Assembly: GCA_018667355.1 (NCBI GenBank)
Contig: JABIVC010000010.1
Location: 1-64,000 of the forward strand
Length of the DNA: 64,000 bases
Direction of reading: 5' to 3'
DNA from: Gammaproteobacteria bacterium
Lineage (GTDB): Bacteria > Pseudomonadota > Gammaproteobacteria > GCA-002705445 > GCA-002716945
A model generated the notes under the pieces. It ran no database searches and was not told where the DNA came from. It saw nothing but the letters and a program-made list of their open reading frames with translations. The position numbers were made by a program, and so were the translations under genes. Positions 10,451 through 21,379 of this stretch are shown here, piece after piece. The number at the start of each line of letters is the position of its first letter. The first letter of the stretch is position 1.

Positions 10451-11257
10451 GTGGCTAATTTATCTATCAAAGAAATGATCAATGCGGGCGTGCATTTTGG
10501 CCATCAATCTAAATACTGGAATCCCAAAATGCGCCCATATATATACACAACCTATAAAAAATTACATATCATTAATTTGGAAGAAAGCGTGTCACATTTT
10601 AACACTGCGATTACTTTTATTGAAAAACTAACGAAAAATAATGCAAAGATATTATTTGTTGGAACTAAGCGTGCAGCTAGAGACTTGATAGGTAAATATG
10701 CAACAGAAGCTAAGATGCCATATGTAAATAATAGGTGGCTTGGTGGCATGTTAACAAACTTTGATACTATCAAAAAATCTATTGCCAAACTTGACTCTTT
10801 AAAAGCATATTTAGATTTAGCAACATTAAATGGTTTAACAAAAAAAGAATCCCTAAATGTAAAAAAACAAATTGCTAAATTAGAAAAGAACCTTTCTGGA
10901 ATTAAGAATTTGGATAATAAACCAGACGCACTATTCGTTATAGACACAAGATATGAGAAGATTGCAATTCAAGAAGCTAATAAATTAAACATACCAGTTA
11001 TAGCGATTGTAGATAGTAATAATTCTTTCGAAGGAGTTGATTATATGATACCTGGTAATGACGATTCAATGTCGTCTATAGATTTATTTTTGAAATCAGT
11101 AACTGATGTGATAATGAATACTAAATCTAAATTTATTAAACCAGCTAGTCAAGCTAATGAAGGAAAACCTACCGATTCTTCAGCTAAAATGGTTAAGAAA
11201 AAACAAGTCCTTGAAGTAGAAGTAAAATCTGATAAGAAAAATATAGAAGAGGTCTAA
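10451..11257 (+). CDS. rpsB: 30S ribosomal protein S2 (GTG start)
   Basis: VHFGHQSKYWNPKMRPYIY, VNNRWLGGMLTNF; followed by tsf. Confidence 0.96.
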   Translation: MANLSIKEMINAGVHFGHQSKYWNPKMRPYIYTTYKKLHIINLEESVSHFNTAITFIEKLTKNNAKILFVGTKRAARDLIGKYATEAKMPYVNNRWLGGMLTNFDTIKKSIAKLDSLKAYLDLATLNGLTKKESLNVKKQIAKLEKNLSGIKNLDNKPDALFVIDTRYEKIAIQEANKLNIPVIAIVDSNNSFEGVDYMIPGNDDSMSSIDLFLKSVTDVIMNTKSKFIKPASQANEGKPTDSSAKMVKKKQVLEVEVKSDKKNIEEV

Positions 11258-12124
11258 ATGTCAACAGAACTTGAACTACTAAAACAACTCAGAGATATAA
11301 CTGGTGCTGGGATTCTTGATTGCAAAAAATATTTAGTAAGAGCTAATAATAAATTAGATGACGCAATTAAATTAATGAGATCTGAGGAAGGCATTAAGGC
11401 TGATAAAAAATCAAGTAGAGTTGCTGCAGAAGGTGTTGTTTATTTTAAGTCTAACTCAGCAAAATCGTTATTAATTGAAATAAATTCAGAAACTGATTTT
11501 GTTGCAAGAGGAGATGACTTTCTTGAGTATGTAAACCAAACATGCGAAATGATAATAACTAGCTCATATACTTCTCTGGAAATGTTACATAACTCAGATG
11601 ATGAGGCTATTAAAAATAATCTTGAAGAACTAAGAAAAAATTATGTAACTAAGCTTGGTGAGAATATACAAATACGAAGATTTGACTGCCTTGATAATAC
11701 AAAGAGCTTTGTTACTGGTTATACCCACAATAATAAAATCGGAGCTGTAGTTGCGCTTGCAAAAGAGGACTCTCAGCTTTCAAAAGATATTTGTATGCAA
11801 ATAGTTGCATCATACCCACTCGCATTAGATGAAAATTCTTTAGATGAAAAAACATTGGCAAATGAGAGGGATGTTTACAAGGCTGAATTAGATAAATTAG
11901 ACAAAAAAGATGATATCAAAAGAAATATCATGGATGGTAAAGTTAAAAAATTTATAACAGATAATACATTATTGAATCAACCATATATTAAAGATGGCTC
12001 ATTAAGTCTAAAGAAAATTCTCAAAGATAATGAAATTTTATCTTATACTCGTTATCAACTTGGCGAAGGTATTGAAAAAAAACAAGAAGACTTCGCTGAC
12101 GAAGTATATAGCCAAATTAAATAG
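11258..12124 (+). CDS. tsf: Elongation factor Ts
   Basis: LRDITGAGILDCKKYL, INSETDFVARGDDF. Confidence 0.96.
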   Translation: MSTELELLKQLRDITGAGILDCKKYLVRANNKLDDAIKLMRSEEGIKADKKSSRVAAEGVVYFKSNSAKSLLIEINSETDFVARGDDFLEYVNQTCEMIITSSYTSLEMLHNSDDEAIKNNLEELRKNYVTKLGENIQIRRFDCLDNTKSFVTGYTHNNKIGAVVALAKEDSQLSKDICMQIVASYPLALDENSLDEKTLANERDVYKAELDKLDKKDDIKRNIMDGKVKKFITDNTLLNQPYIKDGSLSLKKILKDNEILSYTRYQLGEGIEKKQEDFADEVYSQIK

Positions 12125-12132
12125 TTAAAGTA

Positions 12133-12846
12133 ATGACTAGTCCCAAATATAAACGGGTATTACTTAAACTTAGCGGCGAAGCTTTGGTTGGTAATAAAAA
12201 ATATGGTATTGATGATACTATTATTAAAGAATTTGCTTCCCAAATATCGCTAGTCCAAAAAGAAAAAATTGAACTTATCATAGTTATAGGTGGAGGTAAT
12301 TTCTTCAGGGGTAGTGATTTAGAAAAATTAGGAATTCAAAGAGTTACTGCTGATCATATGGGTATGCTGGCAACAGTAACAAACTCACTTGCCTTACAGA
12401 GTTCTATTGAACAATTGAATGTTCAATGTAGAGTAATGTCTTCAATTACTATAGATGCTGTTTGCGAAAAGTATATAAAACGTAAAGCAGAGAGGCATCT
12501 TGAAAAGGGAAGGGTTATAATACTTGCTGCAGGTACTGGAAATCCATATTTCACAACAGACTCTGCCGCAAGCTTACGGGCAATTGAATTAAATGCTCAT
12601 ATTATGCTTAAGGGTACCAAAGTTGATGGCATATATGACAAAGATCCTGTGAAAAATTCAGATGCCGTATTATACCAATCTATATCATATTCAGAGATTC
12701 TTAAGAACAATTTAGAAGTAATGGATGCAACCGCAGTCATTATGTGTAAAGAAAATAATATGCCTCTCAAGGTATTTAATATCCTCAAAAAAGGTAGCTT
12801 AAAAAAAGCAATTTTAAGTGATAAGATAGGAACTATAATTGGTTAA
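12133..12846 (+). CDS. pyrH: UMP kinase
   Basis: KRVLLKLSGEALVG, GGGNFFRG, AAGTGNPYFTTDSAA. Confidence 0.96.
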   Translation: MTSPKYKRVLLKLSGEALVGNKKYGIDDTIIKEFASQISLVQKEKIELIIVIGGGNFFRGSDLEKLGIQRVTADHMGMLATVTNSLALQSSIEQLNVQCRVMSSITIDAVCEKYIKRKAERHLEKGRVIILAAGTGNPYFTTDSAASLRAIELNAHIMLKGTKVDGIYDKDPVKNSDAVLYQSISYSEILKNNLEVMDATAVIMCKENNMPLKVFNILKKGSLKKAILSDKIGTIIG

Positions 12847-12848
12847 TC

Positions 12849-13406
12849 ATGATAGAAGAAATTAAAAAAGAAGCAGAATTGAATATGTCTAAAGCCATTG
12901 AGGCTTTGAATAATGCATGTGGTAAAATAAGAGCAGGTCGACCTAATCCAGGCATGTTAGATCAAATTGAAGCTGACTATTTTGATACTAGAACGCCACT
13001 TAAACAGCTTGCTAATATAACAATTACTGATGCATCTACAATTAGTCTAAATGTTTGGGATAAAACTGCTATCCAGTCTATCGAAAAAGCAATAGTAAAC
13101 TCAAATCTCGGGTTATCACCTGTAGTTAATGGTATGGTTATCCATATAAAAATACCTCCACTTACCCAAGAAAGGAGAAATGAGTTAATCAAGATACTTA
13201 AGAAAGAAGGGGAGAATGCTAAAGTATCTCTAAGAAACGTCAGAAGAAATATAAATACCACTATTAACAATTTCGAGAAAGAAAAGAAAATATCTAAAGA
13301 TTTTGAGCGTGATTATATTATAGAAATTCAAGTTATAACTGATAAATATATTAAAATGTCCGAGGAAATCATAAATAAAAAAATTGCTGAAATAAGCGAA
13401 GTATAG
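12849..13406 (+). CDS. frr: Ribosome recycling factor
   Basis: RRF family; IRAGRPNPGMLDQIEADYF, RRNINTTINN; order pyrH-frr-uppS. Confidence 0.95.
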   Translation: MIEEIKKEAELNMSKAIEALNNACGKIRAGRPNPGMLDQIEADYFDTRTPLKQLANITITDASTISLNVWDKTAIQSIEKAIVNSNLGLSPVVNGMVIHIKIPPLTQERRNELIKILKKEGENAKVSLRNVRRNINTTINNFEKEKKISKDFERDYIIEIQVITDKYIKMSEEIINKKIAEISEV

Positions 13407-13408
13407 TT

Positions 13409-14140
13409 ATGTCCAGTAAAAGTATTTCTCATGTCTCAATAATTATGGATGGTAATGGTAGATGGGCAAACCAAAAAAATATGCCAAGAGTTCATGGTCA
13501 TAGGCAAGGCATAAAATCAATTAATAAAATTGTCTCAGCTTGCTCTGTTAGGCAGATATCTCAGTTAACCTTATTTGCATTTAGTAGTGAAAACTGGAAA
13601 AGACCAGAATATGAAGTTCAGTTCTTACTTAAATTATTTGAAGATTCAATTAATCAATACATAAATGATTTAGATAGTAATAATGTAAAAATTCACTTCA
13701 TAGGTGATTTAGATATATTTGGTAAAAAACTATTAGATAATATAAAAAATGCAGAACAGATTACAAAGAATAATACTGGCCTAAAGTTAAACTTCGCATT
13801 AAATTATGGAGGGAAATGGGATATTATTAATGCATTTAATAAAATGATAGACAATAATTCCAGTCTGCAAAGAAAAAAAATCAGTATAGATGATTTTGAG
13901 AAATATTTATCTTTGAGTGCTGACAGTCCTGACTTATTAATTAGAACAGCTGGTGAACAAAGGTTAAGCAATTTTATGTTATGGCAACATGCATATACTG
14001 AGTTATATTTTACAGATTGTCTCTGGCCTGATTTTGATGAAAAAGAATTAGATATGGCTATACAACACTATCAAAATACAACCAGAAAATACGGTTCTTT
14101 ATCTAAAGAAAATGTTTTAAGCAAAAAAAATGCTAAATAG
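13409..14140 (+). CDS. uppS: Undecaprenyl diphosphate synthase
   Basis: IIMDGNGRWANQKNMPRVHGHRQG, FAFSSENWKRP, DLLIRTAGEQRLSNFMLWQ. Confidence 0.96.
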   Translation: MSSKSISHVSIIMDGNGRWANQKNMPRVHGHRQGIKSINKIVSACSVRQISQLTLFAFSSENWKRPEYEVQFLLKLFEDSINQYINDLDSNNVKIHFIGDLDIFGKKLLDNIKNAEQITKNNTGLKLNFALNYGGKWDIINAFNKMIDNNSSLQRKKISIDDFEKYLSLSADSPDLLIRTAGEQRLSNFMLWQHAYTELYFTDCLWPDFDEKELDMAIQHYQNTTRKYGSLSKENVLSKKNAK

Positions 14141-14975
14141 AATCTTTACAGGCATAATCTTGGTATCTTTCTTTATAACCTTATTGCTCTATGGTAGTGG
14201 GTTAATAATAGCTTCCTTGTTTTCTATAATATCAATCTATGCATTTTATGAATGGTTAAAAATTTGCAAAACTACCAACAAAGATATTTTTACTCTCATA
14301 TCTTTTGCTTTGATAATGATGACAATATTTCTTTTATACTATACCCATCCAGTAATTATATTTTTAGCTTATGCTTCAATATTTATCTGGCTACTTATTT
14401 TATTTGACTTATTATATGGTTTAAATATTTATATAAGAACTTTAAAAACTTGCCCTAAAGCTATGGGGCTAGTATTTATTTTAACCACATGGATTTTATT
14501 TATATCTCTGGGTAATACTACTAATTCTGAGATCTTATCCTATGACTATTTATTATTTTCTAATTCAGAACCATTCTATATAAGTCAGTATTATTTATTC
14601 TTAATCGCCTTGGTTTCACTTACAGATATGTCTGGATTCTTTGTTGGAAAGTTAGTGGGCAACAGGAAACTCAGCCCTATAATAAGCCCTAATAAAACTA
14701 TTGAAGGCTTTGTCGCCTCAATATTAATTCCAGTTATTGCATTTTATATAACTTTTACCTATATATTTACTGTTACAATCTTTCTTGAAGATATATTTTA
14801 CATGTTAATATGTTGCATATTCTGTACAGTTGGAGATTTATTCGTTAGTTCTTATAAGAGATTATATGAAGTTAAAGATTCTGGAAAATTACTTCCAGGA
14901 CATGGTGGTGTTTTAGATAGATTAGATAGCTATCTTCCAACTATTGCAATTTTACATATTTGGTTGTTTTTATAA
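14130..14975 (+). CDS. cdsA: Phosphatidate cytidylyltransferase
   Basis: Polytopic; S(P/N)NKTIEGF and GDLFVSSYKRLYEVKDSGKLLPGHGGVLDRLDS signature. Confidence 0.94.
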   Translation: MLNRIFTGIILVSFFITLLLYGSGLIIASLFSIISIYAFYEWLKICKTTNKDIFTLISFALIMMTIFLLYYTHPVIIFLAYASIFIWLLILFDLLYGLNIYIRTLKTCPKAMGLVFILTTWILFISLGNTTNSEILSYDYLLFSNSEPFYISQYYLFLIALVSLTDMSGFFVGKLVGNRKLSPIISPNKTIEGFVASILIPVIAFYITFTYIFTVTIFLEDIFYMLICCIFCTVGDLFVSSYKRLYEVKDSGKLLPGHGGVLDRLDSYLPTIAILHIWLFL

Positions 14976-16168
14976 TGATTACAATTTTGGGATCTACAGG
15001 TACAATTGGTAAAAATACATTATCTGTTTTAGAGAGCTTAGGTAGAAAAGGAGAAGTATTTGCCCTAAGTGCTAATAAAAACTTTAAGTTGCTCTTCCTT
15101 CAAATTAAACTATTTAAACCGAAGTATGTTGTAATATCAGATAAAATTAATGCATTGAAACTAAAAGAATTATGCAAGTCAAATAATATTAGTACTAAAA
15201 TATTGCATGGCGCAAAAAATCTTTCATATATAAGTTCTCATAAAAGTTGCAAATGCTTATTATCAGCGATAGTTGGTGCTGCTGCACTGCAACCAACTTA
15301 TGATGCTGTAAAGTCTGGTAAAAAAGTACTTTTAGCAAATAAGGAATCACTGATTATGTCTGGAAAGCTTTTAGTGACTGCAGCAAAAAAAAGTGGAGCC
15401 ATATTGATACCAGTAGATAGTGAGCATAATGCAGTTCTTCAAATTTTATCCACTTTTGGTATTAGTTATGATAATGAAAGCAGAAAAAATATCTCTAAGA
15501 AAGTTAAGATGATAACTTTAACTGCATCTGGAGGGCCATTTCTGAATTATACTACAAAAAAATTATCTAAAGTCACACCAAAAGAAGCTATTAATCATCC
15601 TACTTGGAAAATGGGTAAGAAAATATCTGTAGATTCTGCTTCGATGATGAATAAGGGTTTGGAGGTAATAGAGGCTGCCATATTATTTGAGCTACACCCT
15701 AAACAAATTAATATACTTATACATCCACAAAGTATTGTCCATGCATTGGTTAAATTTAATGATGGTTCACTAATATCGCATATGAGTGCACATGATATGA
15801 GAATTGCTATTAGTTATGCTTTGTCATGGCCAGATAGATATGATATTGATGTAAATTGCTCTAAAAAGATTCATTTAGAACAATTGACATTTCAAAGCAT
15901 AAAGCCCAAGCAGTTTAGATGCTTAGATTTATGTCTTAAAGCTTTGAATATCGGGGATAATGCTCCAGCTATATTAAATGCTGCTAACGAGATAGCCGTA
16001 GAAAAATTTCTTGAAAATAAGATTAAATTTACTGATATACCAGTTATAATTGACAAAGCTTTGAAAAGCATCCCAATAAAGAAATGTAGTACAATTAAGT
16101 CTATAATAGGATGTGATCAATATACAAGAGACTATACAACTAATTACATAAATAAAAAATGGAAATAA
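14975..16168 (+). CDS. dxr: 1-deoxy-D-xylulose 5-phosphate reductoisomerase
   Basis: ILGSTGTIGKNTL, ANKESLIMSG, PVDSEHNA, SASMMNKGLEVIEA; ATG at 14975 overlaps the cdsA stop (TAATG) and is preferred over the TTG at 14960. Confidence 0.94.
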   Translation: MITILGSTGTIGKNTLSVLESLGRKGEVFALSANKNFKLLFLQIKLFKPKYVVISDKINALKLKELCKSNNISTKILHGAKNLSYISSHKSCKCLLSAIVGAAALQPTYDAVKSGKKVLLANKESLIMSGKLLVTAAKKSGAILIPVDSEHNAVLQILSTFGISYDNESRKNISKKVKMITLTASGGPFLNYTTKKLSKVTPKEAINHPTWKMGKKISVDSASMMNKGLEVIEAAILFELHPKQINILIHPQSIVHALVKFNDGSLISHMSAHDMRIAISYALSWPDRYDIDVNCSKKIHLEQLTFQSIKPKQFRCLDLCLKALNIGDNAPAILNAANEIAVEKFLENKIKFTDIPVIIDKALKSIPIKKCSTIKSIIGCDQYTRDYTTNYINKKWK

Positions 16169-17514
16169 TACAAAGCATCTTGGGATTTTTTATTGCAATT
16201 GGGATATTGGTAACATTCCATGAGTTTGGTCATTTTTACATAGCAAGGTTGTTTAATGTGCGAGTGCTTAATTTTAGCATTGGTTTTGGAAAAACTTTAT
16301 ATAAAAAAAAATTTAGTAGTGATGGTACTGAGTATTCTATTGGTTTAATTCCTCTAGGTGGATATGTGAAAATGCTAGAATCATCAGAAATCAATGACGA
16401 TACTGATAAGAGTGATTATTTATATTGTTTTGACAAACAATCTGTATATAAAAAATTTTTAATAGTTGCTGCCGGACCAGCTTTTAATTTAATTTTAGCA
16501 ATTATCTTTTTTACGATTATTCATTTTTCAGGAATTACAGGTATGAAACCATTCATAACATCCATTGATGGTCATAATTTACCTACAATTGAAACAAATT
16601 CGTTTCATGAAATTATTGAAGTAAATGGTATAGTCACTAAAAGATGGCAAGATGTTAGGGTTGAGATACTAAATACAGTTGTAAATAAAGATAAACTTGA
16701 TGTACTCATCAGAGATAGTAAAAATGATACCACAAGTATAAAAATTAATTATGAGGATAATATTTTAAAAAAAGATGGAGATATTATTACTAATATAGGT
16801 TTAAAACCTAAAACTCCTGAGTTCCCATCCATAGTTGGTTCTATAGAGAATAATTCACCTGCGTCACTCGCTGGTCTTCAAGTAGGAGATCAGATTATTA
16901 GTGTTAATAAAGTATCCATAACTAATTGGAACGCTCTGGTAGAACAAATTAAAATTAATCCAGATAAAATATTACAGTTGAAACTTATTCGTGATGATAA
17001 AGAGTTAGACATAATTCTTGTGCCAGCTGTTAATACATCTATGGATAATAATTATGGTTACGCAGGAATATCACCAGATCAAACTGCACTAAATAAGTTT
17101 AGGATACTCGTAAAGTATCCTTTTTTTGAGTCTATTTATAAATCTATACTCCTTACCTATGATTATTCATTACTAACAATTAGGATGATATATGAACTAT
17201 TTACTGGACAGGCAAATATGAAGAATATAAGTGGGCCATTAAGTATTGCAGAATTTTCTGGAAAATCATTATCAATGGGTTTTGTGTATTTTGCTTATTT
17301 ACTAGCAATACTAAGTATTAGCTTGGGTGTTTTAAATTTACTCCCTATACCAGTATTAGATGGAGGCCATCTAGTGTACTATATTCTAGAAATGTTAACA
17401 GGGAAGCCTGTCTCTGAAAAAGTACAATTGATTGCTCAACAATTTGGAATGTTGATACTTTTTGGAATTATGATTATAGCTTTTTATAATGATTTTGCGA
17501 GATTACTGCAATGA
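16159..17514 (+). CDS. rseP: RIP metalloprotease RseP (site-2 protease)
   Basis: HEFGH zinc motif near the N-terminus, PDZ region, LPIPVLDGGH. Confidence 0.94.
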   Translation: MEIIQSILGFFIAIGILVTFHEFGHFYIARLFNVRVLNFSIGFGKTLYKKKFSSDGTEYSIGLIPLGGYVKMLESSEINDDTDKSDYLYCFDKQSVYKKFLIVAAGPAFNLILAIIFFTIIHFSGITGMKPFITSIDGHNLPTIETNSFHEIIEVNGIVTKRWQDVRVEILNTVVNKDKLDVLIRDSKNDTTSIKINYEDNILKKDGDIITNIGLKPKTPEFPSIVGSIENNSPASLAGLQVGDQIISVNKVSITNWNALVEQIKINPDKILQLKLIRDDKELDIILVPAVNTSMDNNYGYAGISPDQTALNKFRILVKYPFFESIYKSILLTYDYSLLTIRMIYELFTGQANMKNISGPLSIAEFSGKSLSMGFVYFAYLLAILSISLGVLNLLPIPVLDGGHLVYYILEMLTGKPVSEKVQLIAQQFGMLILFGIMIIAFYNDFARLLQ

Positions 17515-19904
17515 TGATTAGAGTATTACTCATATCTCTCATCTACCTAGTACCTTCTAGCTTCATGAATGCATATGCTGCAGAAGAAGATTCTGCGGAA
17601 AGTATGCTCATATCTAATATCATCATTAATGGAAATAAAAGAGTTACTAATGACACTATTCTTAGCTATTCAAATGTCAGCGAAGGTGATTTGTTCAGCC
17701 CTGACCTTGTTAAAAAAATAATTAAGGATTTATATAAAACTGGTTATTTTGACGATATTTCAGTTTCATTAAAATTTAATGATTTGATCATAAATGTAAA
17801 TGAGAAGCCTATAATATCTGCAATCACTATTACTGATAATGCTATTATTGAAGATGAGGATATATTAAAAGCATTAGAAGATGTTGGTATATCAACTACA
17901 CGACCCTATGATAGAAATATCTTTGATAAAATACAACAAGAGCTTGTAAGATTGTATTTTGATAGAGGGAGATATAATGCTGATATATCAACAACTATAA
18001 CTAATCTAGAGAGAAACAGAGTTTCAATTGAGCTCACTGTAAACGAAGGCGATCCATCTAGTATAAGAGAAATAAATATTGTTGGAAACAAGGCTTTCTC
18101 CAAAGAGAAAATACTTGGAATAATGAAATCTGGCACAAAGTATTTTTTTGAGTTTTGGTCATCAAAAGATACTTATTCTAGTTCTATCTTAAAATCTGAT
18201 ATAACCAAAATAGAGAATTACTATTTGAATAGAGGTTTTGTAAGATTCCGCATTTTATCTAACCAGGTGAACTTATCTAATGACAATAAAGATATCATCA
18301 TTACAATAAATATCGAAGAAGGAGAAAGATATGAGTTTGGAGATATTAAGCTCTATGGAAATGCAGTTGTTGACCCCGCAATTATTAGGAAAAATATAAA
18401 AGAAGTAATTCTGCCTAAGCAAACTTTTTCTCGACAAAAGCTACAGGAGTCTGAAGAACTCATTGGTTATCTCCTTGGTGATGAAGGCTATGCTTTTCCA
18501 GAAATATCATCTTTACCTTTAATCGATGATGCAACTAAAATTGTTGATATAGAGTTTAGGGTGGATCCTGGACAACGTAGCACGGTAAGAAGAATTAATA
18601 TAGTCGGCAATGATAATACAAATGATGAGGTTTATAGAAGAGAGTTACGTCAGTTTGAGTCAGCCATTCATAGTAATAAAAATATTGAAAGATCTAAGGT
18701 CAGACTTCAAAGACTTAAGTATGTTGAAAATGTTAATGTTATAAAAACTAAAGTTTCTAATACCAGTGACCTTGTTGATGTTACTTTTGAGATCACTGAA
18801 CGTAAATCTGGAGAATTTAAGGTAAGCGCTGGTTGGTCTGATACAGATGGTGCAATTTTTGATATAAACTTACAGCAAGATAATTTCCTTGGGTATGGAA
18901 AAAATGTTGGCTTAAAAGCCTCAAAAAGTTCAGTTAATACTGCATTGCAATTTCTACTAACAGATCCATACTATACATTTGATGGTGTAGCTAGAACTCT
19001 TTCTGCAACAATTAGTCAAACAGATGTTAGTGGTAGTTCAACTGCCTCGTATCTATCAGATACTCTTGCCGCAGGTGTTATGTATAATATGCCTATCTCA
19101 GAAACAGCTACATTTGGAATAGGTTACGATGTTTCTTTAACTGAATTCACTACCACAATTGGGTCTCCAGTAATAGTCAGACACCACATCACTGACCATG
19201 GAAGGACTTCTTTAGGTATTACGTTTAAGGCTGATTATACTTCTGATACAAGAAATAGAACGATTTTTGCTGAAACTGGCATCTTGAGTACTTTATCAGG
19301 TAATCTATTTATGGGTTTTGATGGGGCATCTCATACTTCTTTCACTCATAGATCAGAATTAAATAAAGGGCATGTATTAAAAACATTTGGTTTTGACTGG
19401 AATACAGTTTTTCAACTTAAAACAACTGTTGGGATTGGATTTGGTCTTGGAAGCGCAACATCATTACCATTCTATAACAAGTACTTCGCAGGTGGTAATA
19501 CTACTGTTAGAGGTTATAAAGGTTCAACATTAGGCCCTTTGACTTATAATGCAGCAAGAGGCCCATTGACTTGTGCTGCTCAAAGTGTTCCTGGCACATT
19601 CATCAAGTGTGATGCTATAGGTGGCGACTTCTTAACTGCTGCACAATTTAATTGGGTATTTGCACCTCCACCATTTCTTGGTGAAGACACAAGAGCATTA
19701 CGAACAACTTTATTCTTTGACATAGGAAACGTATTTGAGAAAGTTAATAACTTCGACTACAATGAGTTAAGGGCGAGTTATGGCATAGAGTTTAATGTAT
19801 TAACTCCAATTGGCGGTGTTTCCGTAGGTTTTGTAAGTGCTATTAACGACAAAGAAGGAGATGATGTTCAACCAGTAATTTTTCAGTTAGGAGGAGCTTT
19901 TTAA
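17511..19904 (+). CDS. bamA: Outer membrane protein assembly factor BamA
   Basis: POTRA repeats, C-terminal beta-barrel, TTVRGYKGSTLGP loop-6 motif, terminal F after QLGGAF. Confidence 0.95.
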   Translation: MMIRVLLISLIYLVPSSFMNAYAAEEDSAESMLISNIIINGNKRVTNDTILSYSNVSEGDLFSPDLVKKIIKDLYKTGYFDDISVSLKFNDLIINVNEKPIISAITITDNAIIEDEDILKALEDVGISTTRPYDRNIFDKIQQELVRLYFDRGRYNADISTTITNLERNRVSIELTVNEGDPSSIREINIVGNKAFSKEKILGIMKSGTKYFFEFWSSKDTYSSSILKSDITKIENYYLNRGFVRFRILSNQVNLSNDNKDIIITINIEEGERYEFGDIKLYGNAVVDPAIIRKNIKEVILPKQTFSRQKLQESEELIGYLLGDEGYAFPEISSLPLIDDATKIVDIEFRVDPGQRSTVRRINIVGNDNTNDEVYRRELRQFESAIHSNKNIERSKVRLQRLKYVENVNVIKTKVSNTSDLVDVTFEITERKSGEFKVSAGWSDTDGAIFDINLQQDNFLGYGKNVGLKASKSSVNTALQFLLTDPYYTFDGVARTLSATISQTDVSGSSTASYLSDTLAAGVMYNMPISETATFGIGYDVSLTEFTTTIGSPVIVRHHITDHGRTSLGITFKADYTSDTRNRTIFAETGILSTLSGNLFMGFDGASHTSFTHRSELNKGHVLKTFGFDWNTVFQLKTTVGIGFGLGSATSLPFYNKYFAGGNTTVRGYKGSTLGPLTYNAARGPLTCAAQSVPGTFIKCDAIGGDFLTAAQFNWVFAPPPFLGEDTRALRTTLFFDIGNVFEKVNNFDYNELRASYGIEFNVLTPIGGVSVGFVSAINDKEGDDVQPVIFQLGGAF

Positions 19905-19908
19905 TATT

Positions 19909-20415
19909 ATGAATACTATATATAAATCAGTTTTATTTTGTCTTATAACGACAATATTTATTCCATCTTTTGCAAGCGCGGAACTTAAAATGGGTATAGT
20001 TAATCTAGATCAACTATTCAAAGAAATCCCAATCTATAGAGAGTCACAAGAAAAAATAAAAAAACAATTTGATCCTAGGGCAAGGAATTTAAAAACTCTT
20101 GAGCAAGAATGGAGTGCATTAAATGAAGAATATTTGAAAAATGAAACAGTGATGTCGGATAAAGAAAAAAAAGCTCTTGTTGAGAAAATTCAATCAATAG
20201 AGAAGAAGTTTAGAAGTGGTCAAGAAAAGATACAGACAGATTTACAAACTGTACAACAAGAGGAACTCTCTAAAATTAGAGCTATCGTAGAAACAACAAT
20301 TACGGAATATGCAGAAAATAATAACTACGATCTTATTATTAGAGCTGATGGCACTACATTATTTGCAAAAAAATATATTAATATTACTCAAGAGATTATC
20401 TCTAAACTTCAATAA
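19909..20415 (+). CDS. skp: OmpH/Skp family periplasmic chaperone
   Basis: Signal peptide, coiled-coil helix, position between bamA and lpxD. Confidence 0.88.
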   Translation: MNTIYKSVLFCLITTIFIPSFASAELKMGIVNLDQLFKEIPIYRESQEKIKKQFDPRARNLKTLEQEWSALNEEYLKNETVMSDKEKKALVEKIQSIEKKFRSGQEKIQTDLQTVQQEELSKIRAIVETTITEYAENNNYDLIIRADGTTLFAKKYINITQEIISKLQ

Positions 20416-21365
20416 TGAAGCTAAATAAGAAATATTCTTTAGAAGAATTATCCTTAAAGTATGACTGCGATGTGTTAGGCGATGCAAAAACTACATTCGA
20501 ATTTGTTTCTAGTATTTTCAATAGTCAAGATGGTTCAATTTCTTATATAAGTAACATTAAAAATATCTCATATATCGAAGGTAGTAAGTTATCATGTATT
20601 ATTGCAACAAAAGAGGTTGCATCTAAGATTAAAATCCCTGTTTTAATTCATGAAAACCCTCAATTACTATTTATCAAGATAATCAAGGAAAACTATGATT
20701 CATTAGATAGCACTATGTTTTCTGATAAGGTCGTTGCAGGTAATAATATTCATTCATCGGCAACAATTGGAATCAATTCAGTGATAGGTAAAAATGTTAC
20801 TATAGGAAAGTCATCAACAATATATCCTAATGTTACCATATATGATAATTCAATTATTGGCGATAATGTGATAATTCAATCTGGGTCAGTAATTGGATCC
20901 GATGGTTTTGGCCTTATAAAAGAATCTGGGCTTTGGACTAAAGTTCCGCATATAGGTAATGTTATAATCGGAAATAATGTTGAGATTGGGGCAAATACTA
21001 CAATAGACAAAGGAACATTAGATAGTACGATAATTTCCGATAATGTCAAAATTGATAACCTTGTTCATGTTGCTCATAATGTTACTATAGGCGAAAATAC
21101 TGCTATAGCTGCTTGCACTGGAATAGCTGGAAGTGCAAGCATAGGGAAAAATTGCACTATAGGTGGTGGTAGTGGTATAAATGGTCATATTGATATTGTT
21201 GATGATGTACATATTCATGGCATGACAATGGTAACTAAGTCTATAATGGAACCAGGTATGTATGCATCTGGTACTACCGTTGAACCAGCTAAAACTTGGA
21301 GAAAAAATCAAGCAAGATTTAAAGAATTAGATGAGTTAGCCAAGATAGTTAAGAAAAAAATATAA
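20415..21365 (+). CDS. lpxD: UDP-3-O-(3-hydroxyacyl)glucosamine N-acyltransferase
   Basis: Hexapeptide-repeat acyltransferase, VIGSDGFGL, HVAHNVTIG. Confidence 0.94.
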   Translation: MKLNKKYSLEELSLKYDCDVLGDAKTTFEFVSSIFNSQDGSISYISNIKNISYIEGSKLSCIIATKEVASKIKIPVLIHENPQLLFIKIIKENYDSLDSTMFSDKVVAGNNIHSSATIGINSVIGKNVTIGKSSTIYPNVTIYDNSIIGDNVIIQSGSVIGSDGFGLIKESGLWTKVPHIGNVIIGNNVEIGANTTIDKGTLDSTIISDNVKIDNLVHVAHNVTIGENTAIAACTGIAGSASIGKNCTIGGGSGINGHIDIVDDVHIHGMTMVTKSIMEPGMYASGTTVEPAKTWRKNQARFKELDELAKIVKKKI

Positions 21366-21379
21366 AATGGAGAAACACA

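Noticed and set aside
21018-21311. 97-aa minus-strand ORF rich in Y, S, T opposite lpxD
   Set aside because: Composition is an artefact of the complement of LpxD hexapeptide repeats
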